From: a bacterium
Lineage (GTDB): Bacteria; Desulfobacterota; Deferrisomatia; Deferrisomatales; Deferrisomataceae
DNA length: 64,000 nt
NCBI GenBank assembly: GCA_027021615.1
Contig: JALUTY010000013.1
Location: forward strand, 1-64,000
Direction: 5' to 3'
The first letter of the stretch is position 1. Every line of letters begins with the position of its first letter. A program made the position numbers and the translations under genes. Of this stretch, positions 58,708 through 64,000 are shown one piece after another. A model generated the notes under the pieces. It ran no database searches and was not told the DNA's origin. It saw only the letters and a list, made by a program, of their open reading frames with translations.

Positions 58708-59053
58708 AAAACGCATGCCGGGGGCAGACGAGTTCCCCGCCTCCCAGGGTCCCCCCGGACGCCCTCGCCGAAGGTACCCCTTCCTCGATCCCCAGCAGGA
58801 AACTCGCCAGCCCCACCTCCCGGATGCTTGCAGAGCCGAGAACGAGCTCATTGGACTCGCTCCCGAGCAGGAGGCGCGTTCGTTCTGGGGTCCTCTCCGG
58901 AGCACCGGCCGCCCTTTCGCTCCCCCCAAAAGCTTCGCTTTCAACCCATGTCCCGAACTCACCGGTGGAGCGGACAGCGGGGGTTGGCCGGAGGGGGGCT
59001 GGGTGATACAGTGCCTTGGTGACTTGGTGCATCCCGCTTGCCAGGAGGGAAGC
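58708..59053. other. Intergenic region containing a copy of a 34-bp repeat
   Basis: 346 bp without a credible gene. It holds repeat copy A (58930-58963), whose partner truncates the fic gene at 59929-59962. The plus strand has an RBS (AGGAGGG) for the RHH gene at its right end. Confidence 0.5.
58930..58963. repeat. 34-bp dispersed repeat, copy A
   Basis: Begins AAAGCTTCG and ends TCCCGAACTCAC. Identical at 28 of 34 positions to copy B at 59929-59962, in the same orientation about 1 kb away. Confidence 0.6.
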
Positions 59054-59311
59054 ATGCCTCGCCTCACGATCACCCTGTCCGAGGAACGGCACCGAGCCCT
59101 CAAGGAAGCCGCCCTCCGGCGGGGCAAGACGATCCGGCAGATCATCGAAGAGAGTCTGGAGCACTACGGCATCAAAACCCGTAAGGAGGCCGCCGACCTG
59201 GTGGCGCGGGCCCGGGCCCGGGCGGGCCTTACGGAGGCGGAGGCCCTGAGCCGGGCCGTCGAGGAGACACGCCGGGAGCGCGGCTATGGCGCGGCCCCCC
59301 GCGGTGATTGA
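59054..59311 (+). CDS. Ribbon-helix-helix antitoxin
   Basis: 85 residues from the ATG at 59054, with AGGAGGG 5 nt upstream. MPRLTITLSEERHRALKEAA and RRGKTIRQIIEESLEHYGI form a CopG/Arc-type ribbon-helix-helix. A charged C-terminal tail (ARARAGLTEAEALSRAVEET) would wrap the toxin. It overlaps the PIN-domain gene by 26 nt, the typical antitoxin-toxin coupling, and probably represses the pair. Confidence 0.85.
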   Translation: MPRLTITLSEERHRALKEAALRRGKTIRQIIEESLEHYGIKTRKEAADLVARARARAGLTEAEALSRAVEETRRERGYGAAPRGD

Positions 59312-59717
59312 CACCAACGTGGTGGTGAGCGGCCTGCTCACCGGCGAACCCACGGCCCCCACCTGCCGGATCCTGAACGCCATGTTGGCCGGGAGGTTCT
59401 TCTATCTGCTCACCGAGGACCTGTTGGCCGAATACCGCCGGGTGCTCCTCCGGCCGCGGATCCAGGTCCTCCACGGCCTTTCCGGAGACGAGGTGGACAC
59501 CGTCCTGCTCGACATCGCGGCCAACGGGGGCTTTCGCACCCCCGTTCCCCCTCCGGAGCCTCCACCCGACCCGGGCGACCAGCATCTCTGGGATCTGCTG
59601 GCCGCCGAGCCGGGTGCCGTGCTGGTAACGGGAGACGGAAACCTCCTGGAACGCCCGCCGGCCTTTGCCCGCCTGCTTACCCCTGCCGCCTTCGCTCGGC
59701 TGTGGGGGATCGCCTGA
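59286..59717 (+). CDS. PIN-domain ribonuclease toxin
   Basis: 143 residues of the COG1569/PIN_3 type. The acidic catalytic residues are in PAVIDTNVVVSGLL, LTEDLLAEYRRVLLRPR, DPGDQHLWDLLAAEPG and VTGDGNLLE. PIN toxins cleave RNA and are neutralised by the coupled antitoxin. All expected acidic residues are present. Confidence 0.88.
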   Translation: MARPPAVIDTNVVVSGLLTGEPTAPTCRILNAMLAGRFFYLLTEDLLAEYRRVLLRPRIQVLHGLSGDEVDTVLLDIAANGGFRTPVPPPEPPPDPGDQHLWDLLAAEPGAVLVTGDGNLLERPPAFARLLTPAAFARLWGIA

Positions 59718-59928
59718 GCCCCCCTACGTTCCCCTCGAATCTCGGCGATCGCCTCAAACCGGCCGAAGATCCCCTCCGGTGTGGGCCAAGCCCCAAAGAC
59801 CGAGGGAGAGCAGCGGTCCCCAGCCGCTCCGCGTAGGAGAAGCTCCACTACGCAGCCGGGGTCACAGGACCCCCGGCTGAGTCCCGACGAACCTCCTCGC
59901 TCGCCTCCGCGATCCGCCTCTGTCCGAG

Positions 59929-59962
59929 AAAGCTTCGTTTTAGACCAACGTCCCGGACTCAC
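59929..59962. repeat. 34-bp dispersed repeat, copy B (end of fic)
   Basis: Begins AAAGCTTCG and ends TCCCGGACTCAC. The fic reading frame runs into this repeat and stops inside it (TAA at 59940-59942). A shorter 11-bp match (GAGAAAGCTTC) also occurs near 57380. Confidence 0.6.
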
Positions 59963-60575
59963 GCAGACGCGACGTCCGGCCGTTGCCGTCCAGGAAGGGA
60001 TGGATGTGAACGAGCTGGAACTGGGCGATGCCGCTCACGAGGACCGGATGGGTCTCCCGTTCGTGGTTCAGCCACTCCACCAGTTCCGCCATCAGGATCG
60101 GCACTTCGTGGGCCGGCGGCGGCGTGTAGATCGTCTCGCCGGTGGCGGAGTTGACCACGTAGTTCTGGATCTTGCGGTATTCGCCCGGTGCGGCAGCACC
60201 GCCACGCACCCCCTCCACCAGCCGCTTGTGGATCTCGCGGATCAACCCTTCCGTGATCGGTGGGCCGCTGGACAGGTATTCCGAGACGAAATCGAACGCC
60301 CGTCGGTAGTTCAGAAGCTCCCGCACATCGTCGGGGTCGGCTTCCGGTACCGTCTCGCCGGCCATCAGGCGTTCAGCCTGGTCGAGGGTCAGCTGCGTCC
60401 CCTCGATGTGCGTCGTGTGATGGGCCTCGAGCACCAGCGCCCGCTCACCCATCTCCCGGATCCAGTCCTCCGAGAGGGTGGCGGCTTCCAGGAAACCGCG
60501 CACCCGCTCGATCCGCGTCAGGCCCTCGGTGATGCGGTTCGTGATCGTGAACCGGGGCTGGAAGCTTTGTGTCAT
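59940..60575 (-). CDS. Fic-domain protein, C-terminally truncated
   Basis: 211 residues. A class II-type inhibitory motif TTHIEG (54-59) precedes the Fic core. [10 protein letters not shown] and [13 protein letters not shown] form the usual target-dock flap, and the complete catalytic motif [12 protein letters not shown] is at His192-Arg203. The protein then ends eight residues later (RESGTLV), whereas relatives run to about 350-380 residues with further helices and a winged helix. The end is encoded by a dispersed repeat, so the gene looks broken there. The start overlaps the DUF4236 gene stop (ATGA). AMP-transferase activity is possible in principle but doubtful. Confidence 0.75.
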   Translation of the reverse strand: MTQSFQPRFTITNRITEGLTRIERVRGFLEAATLSEDWIREMGERALVLEAHHTTHIEGTQLTLDQAERLMAGETVPEADPDDVRELLNYRRAFDFVSEYLSSGPPITEGLIREIHKRLVEGVRGGAAAPGEYRKIQNYVVNSATGETIYTPPPAHEVPILMAELVEWLNHERETHPVLVSGIAQFQLVHIHPFLDGNGRTSRLRESGTLV

Positions 60576-61093
60576 GTTCTATCACCACCTTGCGGTGTGA
60601 CGGCCGCGATGCCCAACCGGGCCGCCACGTCCTCGTAGTCCGGCGCCTCGGCGTAGAGCTTCTCGAACTCGCTGCGCGCTCTCCGATGCTGGCCCAGGGC
60701 CTCGTACACCAGGGCCTCCTCGTCGTCGGGCGTGACGAGCCGCTTGAAGAAGCCCAGGGTCAGGCGGTCCTCCGGACGGACCACTGGAGCGGTCGGAGCC
60801 GGTGCCGAAGCCCTCCCCCTGGCGCCCGACCGCCCGGAGGAAAGAGTGGTCGTGTAGAAGAGCCCCGTGCCGGGGAGCCCCACCGTGACGCGCTTGCCCC
60901 TCGGGCCGATGGTGAACTTGGCCCCGCGCGGCCCGAACGAGAGAGAGCCGCCCGACTTGCTCAGGTTGACTCGGGCCATCCATGGTCCTCGCCCTACGGG
61001 CATATCTTCGGCATGTCCAATTCCGTTCTCCTGCGGAATTGTCAGGGTCACGCCCGGTGCGATCCGGATCCGGCTCCAGAAGCGGAAGAGCAT
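60572..61093 (-). CDS. DUF4236-domain protein with an in-frame insertion
   Basis: 173 residues from the ATG at 61093 (GAGG 7 nt upstream), 2 nt after the stop of the large membrane protein. DUF4236 motifs are split: [15 protein letters not shown] (4-18), then, after about 25 extra residues, [20 protein letters not shown] and [17 protein letters not shown]. The insertion contains an AATTCCG/CGGAATT inverted repeat in the DNA. A Pro/Ala linker and a helical tail with TPR-like look follow ([19 protein letters not shown]). Role of DUF4236 is unknown. Confidence 0.75.
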   Translation of the reverse strand: MLFRFWSRIRIAPGVTLTIPQENGIGHAEDMPVGRGPWMARVNLSKSGGSLSFGPRGAKFTIGPRGKRVTVGLPGTGLFYTTTLSSGRSGARGRASAPAPTAPVVRPEDRLTLGFFKRLVTPDDEEALVYEALGQHRRARSEFEKLYAEAPDYEDVAARLGIAAVTPQGGDRT

Positions 61094-61095
61094 TC

Positions 61096-63426
61096 TTAAG
61101 CCTCAATCCTCGTTTCTGGAAACAGAAGGTTCGCGATGTCTTCCAAGAGAGAACGTAGTTTCTCGTGATCGACCTGGCTCATAGCATTTTCGATGTGTGA
61201 GACCCCGTGAGTTTCTCTGTAGAGCGTTGCCGATCGTCGTCGTATATCTCGAGCCGCCCGGTCCCGGATCTCCTGAGTCGGAGCACCTTCCTCTTCCAGC
61301 CGTTTCGAGATTGTAGCTTTCAATTTATCGCACTTTTCGATGTCATCCATGAAAACAACTAATGTGGCCAATCCGTACATCGCGCGTTCGAAAATTGCCC
61401 ACCTACTCTGATATTTACCAGCTTTGAAGGCCCATGACAGGAGAAGATCACAAATCTTATCCGAAACCTCGATGCAATTGCGTTGGTAGGCATCCATTGC
61501 GGCCTTAAACAAAGTTTCTGTCACCTGGAAGTTCTCAACGAAGACTACCGTCTCTTGATCGTCGGGGATCCAAGACAACACTGAAACGAGCCACAGTGCG
61601 TGTTTTCGAAGCCTCTCGCGGGTGCGATCATCGCATGCAGGCGCATTCGAAATTGCCAAAAGGATCTTAGTTATGTTCGCAATCCAATGAATCATGTCGA
61701 GTGTGAAATAAGATTTTTTCTCTATGGCCAACAGAAGAAGTTCCTTCTCTGCCTGAAATAAACGATCTGCCCATTTCTCTATATTTCCTATAATCGTCTG
61801 CGCCTGCTCATCATTTTCTTTGGCTTTGACAAGCGCGTTGACAAGGTTAGCCAACCAAGCTTGTAGCGTCTGGGTGCCCATACCAGAATAGTATGGCGCT
61901 AAACAACTGCTATGGATGCTCGGCAACGGTGTTTCCGGAACATCGAGGAATAGCTTAGCGACAGTAGCAACACTTTTCTTTAGCTCGCCCACAGCAAATC
62001 GAATGTCTTGTGAGTTCACCAGGATAAGATCGAAGGTTAGTTTAGCTAGTTGCTCAACACCTGTTAACGTTATAGGGCGGTAGTCTTCTTTATAGGCCCC
62101 GGCAAGTGCGACTAATGCGATGTTATCTGTAATTGTGGTAATATCATCCACATTCGCATGGACAAGAAAGCTTTGGGCCGACTTACCCATTAACCGCAAG
62201 CCCTCCATAATCACATCCGGCATGTCGTGAGGCACAACAGACCGCACGGCTTTCGAAAGATACCCTGCGGCGAGCTGTGCGTGTGTCTTGGACGCATATT
62301 TGTCTGCGTAGTCGATTTTCAAGTACACAAGAACAAGCTGCGCAAGAGTCTTGAAAGTTTGCTCTATCAGTTGTTCATCGCCTCGAGATAACCCAACACG
62401 TACGTTCTGCCGCAGATGTTCTAAGGTTTCGTCAATAAATACATCGGTGGCTAGGGGGTTGTAGAAAAACGGGTCGATCGAAAAAAACGTTTTCCGCTTG
62501 ACTTCTACATACGCTGCATTGATTTGCACAATTACGCTTAGTGCAGCGGCTGAAACCTCGTGATCTCCTTGTTCGGCAAACCGTCGTGCGAATGACACCG
62601 CATGCAGGATTGCCTGACGAGCACCATCAGTCCAGTGAGGATTGAGTTGGAAGAATGCTAAACGGGGGAGGTACTGCTCAACATCAAGGAGTGGAGTTTG
62701 CTTAGATATTGTTTCCGCACGAGACTCCAAGAGAGGTGCCACACGATGTGCTCGACGATCCCAATTCCGCATTTCCCTGCGCGCGTTATCAACCAAAATA
62801 ACAAGTTGCTGTAGTGGGTTAATAAGAGAGATGGCGCGTCGGTAGGCATACAGGAAAAGGAGAAGAATCAGGAGCGCACCCCAACCGGCTCCCATTGTGG
62901 CAATAACAAGCCACGGCCATGACTTCCCTGGAATGATAGACAAAACGGTAACAGCAATCGCCAGGAGAAATGTGCACGTAAAAGCCCCAAGCAATCTCCT
63001 ATCCGAACTGAGCTTCCTAAACAGCCCATGAGGCATGCGCTCTACATTGACCTGCATGGCGAACATCACAAGCGAGAAGGCTATCGCGGTAGCACCAATC
63101 AATGCACCTCCCAAAGTCAGGAGCAACAAGCGGAGCCCTGACAGCCTTTCGTTGGCCGCAAAGTATGGTTCCAACGCACCTTGGACCGTTGGAGCCCAAT
63201 AAACGCTGACCCCTATCAGAAGAAGCAAGACAAGCGATCCAGCAATAGCACCATGACGCGACTTCAGGTCGGCAAGGCTATAGCTAACCCAATAGGTGCG
63301 GGACCATAGCAAAGCAGTACCTCTGCGAATTGCCTTCTTAGCACGCCCGACATAAAGGCGCATGCTGGACGGAAAATGATCTACACGATCCTGGAGGAAT
63401 CTACCAACCCGTTTCACCAGCGACAC
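61096..63426 (-). CDS. Large four-helix membrane protein of unknown function (AT-richer, probably acquired)
   Basis: 776 residues. Four predicted membrane helices lie within residues ~60-195 (AIAGSLVLLLLIGVSVYWA; LRLLLLTLGGALIGATAIAF; FTCTFLLAIAVTVLSII; WGALLILLLFLYAY). They are followed by about 580 residues of soluble, mostly alpha-helical sequence. The layout resembles DUF2254-like proteins, but I cannot assign a family firmly. Base composition is visibly AT-richer than the rest of the window, with AGA/TTA/ATA codons that neighbours avoid, implying recent transfer. It heads a coupled unit with the DUF4236 and fic genes. Confidence 0.8.
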   Translation of the reverse strand: MSLVKRVGRFLQDRVDHFPSSMRLYVGRAKKAIRRGTALLWSRTYWVSYSLADLKSRHGAIAGSLVLLLLIGVSVYWAPTVQGALEPYFAANERLSGLRLLLLTLGGALIGATAIAFSLVMFAMQVNVERMPHGLFRKLSSDRRLLGAFTCTFLLAIAVTVLSIIPGKSWPWLVIATMGAGWGALLILLLFLYAYRRAISLINPLQQLVILVDNARREMRNWDRRAHRVAPLLESRAETISKQTPLLDVEQYLPRLAFFQLNPHWTDGARQAILHAVSFARRFAEQGDHEVSAAALSVIVQINAAYVEVKRKTFFSIDPFFYNPLATDVFIDETLEHLRQNVRVGLSRGDEQLIEQTFKTLAQLVLVYLKIDYADKYASKTHAQLAAGYLSKAVRSVVPHDMPDVIMEGLRLMGKSAQSFLVHANVDDITTITDNIALVALAGAYKEDYRPITLTGVEQLAKLTFDLILVNSQDIRFAVGELKKSVATVAKLFLDVPETPLPSIHSSCLAPYYSGMGTQTLQAWLANLVNALVKAKENDEQAQTIIGNIEKWADRLFQAEKELLLLAIEKKSYFTLDMIHWIANITKILLAISNAPACDDRTRERLRKHALWLVSVLSWIPDDQETVVFVENFQVTETLFKAAMDAYQRNCIEVSDKICDLLLSWAFKAGKYQSRWAIFERAMYGLATLVVFMDDIEKCDKLKATISKRLEEEGAPTQEIRDRAARDIRRRSATLYRETHGVSHIENAMSQVDHEKLRSLLEDIANLLFPETRIEA

Positions 63427-63492
63427 AGCCCTCTAACTGATTTCTATTGTAAGCGACTATACTATTGTTTTCGATGTGCAACTCACGGTTGA

Positions 63493-63774
63493 TCAAGAAT
63501 GCGGCTGATTGAAAACGTATCTAGCATCGACAAGAACATCTCCATCGTCACTATCCGCTCCCCTTCGTCGCTGATTGCGAACCGTGCGGAGCACGATCAG
63601 GTCTTCCTCAAAGCCGTGCCGTAGCACATCGGGCCGCCCGGAGATCGCGAGCAGGTGTTTTCCGGCGGAGCGTATGCCTTTCTTAGCCGATTCAAGGGAA
63701 TGGGCGCCCCCCGACAGGGCGACGTCGGTGGGCCGTTTGCTCAGACAAACATCGCCCCCTCGGCCACTCCACGG
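63493..63774 (-). pseudogene. Gene remnant, about 93 codons
   Basis: A minus frame open from a stop at 63775-63777 to a TGA at 63493 reads like genuine protein (KRPTDVALSGGAHSLESAKK, then GRPDVLRHGFEEDLIVLRTV). It lacks any ATG/GTG/TTG start with an RBS near its upstream end. It is probably the 3' remnant of a gene disrupted near the accessory region. Family unknown. Confidence 0.35.
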
Positions 63775-63865
63775 TTAGACACACAGCGTGACAAGTGCCC
63801 ACAGATTCTCCCGAGAACGCGCTGGAATTCTCGATTTGTCACTCTGAAACTCCGAAACTCAGGCA

Positions 63866-64000
63866 CTACAGCGCGAGGTAATACTTTCGAACCTTCTCCG
63901 CCATGAGCCTGCGGCGCCGGTCCAGGAACTCCTCGTAGCGCTCCGTGGTCAGAAGATCCAGGTCCAGTGGAATGCAGTTCATCCGCAGGTTCTCCTCCAG
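63866..64000 (-). CDS. C-terminal end of an unidentified protein (partial)
   Basis: The last 44 codons of a minus-strand gene that continues past the right edge. The tail (LRMNCIPLDLDLLTTERYEE, then FLDRRRRLMAEKVRKYY) resembles the C-terminal ends of restriction- or DUF262-type proteins seen in mobile regions, but the piece is too short for assignment. Confidence 0.55.
   Translation of the reverse strand: MEENLRMNCIPLDLDLLTTERYEEFLDRRRRLMAEKVRKYYLAL

Overview
The window looks like a chromosomal segment of a GC-rich, anaerobic, respiring deltaproteobacterium (Desulfobacterota in the broad sense). A Deferrisoma-like iron or sulfur respirer is my best guess, and this is inference. The basis is the very high GC, membrane-bound electron-transfer modules with multihaem c cytochromes, an ETF:menaquinone oxidoreductase-type protein, a Ni-CO dehydrogenase cluster and a cobalamin-dependent acyl-CoA mutase. 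No rRNA, tRNA, CRISPR array or transposase gene was recognised.

Layout. 1-6.8 kb (minus): a giant secreted RHS/YD-repeat protein running off the left edge, preceded by a secreted MopE/Big2/TSP3 protein. 7.0-8.1 kb: a DUF364 Rossmann protein with a long leader. 8.2-11.9 kb (plus): a small two-helix membrane protein overlapping a sodium-solute-symporter/GAF histidine kinase (CbrA-like). 11.9-16.9 kb (minus): HNH endonuclease, MeaB GTPase, split B12 acyl-CoA mutase and an acyl-CoA dehydrogenase. 17.1-24.4 kb (minus): a six-gene respiratory module made of an ETF:quinone oxidoreductase-like protein, a seven-haem cytochrome, an FeS protein, NrfD, a molybdopterin-family subunit and a NapC-like cytochrome. 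25.1-31.6 kb (minus): a beta-oxidation operon (XRE-cupin regulator, thiolase, 3-hydroxyacyl-CoA dehydrogenase, crotonase, acyl-CoA dehydrogenase, EtfB, EtfA). 32.1-33.4 kb: a single-ring Clp-like AAA+ ATPase. 33.8-37.8 kb (plus): amt-glnD-glnB. 37.9-42.5 kb (minus): an RcoM-like PAS-LytTR regulator, cooS, cooF and an FAD/NAD oxidoreductase, then (42.6-43.8 kb) an MFS transporter. 44.4-55.1 kb (plus): urtABCDE-ureDABCEFG. 55.3-57.4 kb: a split ADP-forming acyl-CoA synthetase. 57.5-64 kb: an accessory region with a DUF4143 ATPase, an RHH/PIN toxin-antitoxin pair, a truncated Fic protein, a DUF4236 protein, a visibly AT-richer membrane protein and gene remnants.

How it fits together. The mutase has active-site residues typical of isobutyryl-CoA mutase rather than methylmalonyl-CoA mutase. 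With the beta-oxidation operon this suggests (iso)butyrate-type acyl-CoA oxidation. Electrons would leave through EtfAB to the membrane ETF:quinone oxidoreductase, and then exchange with periplasmic cytochromes through the NrfD/molybdopterin-family complex. A separate nitrogen-scavenging block (ammonium channel, PII and its uridylyltransferase, urea uptake, urease) has candidate sigma-54 promoters. CO oxidation appears to be linked to NAD(P) and controlled by a haem-PAS LytTR regulator, with candidate tandem 21-bp-spaced operators upstream of cooS.
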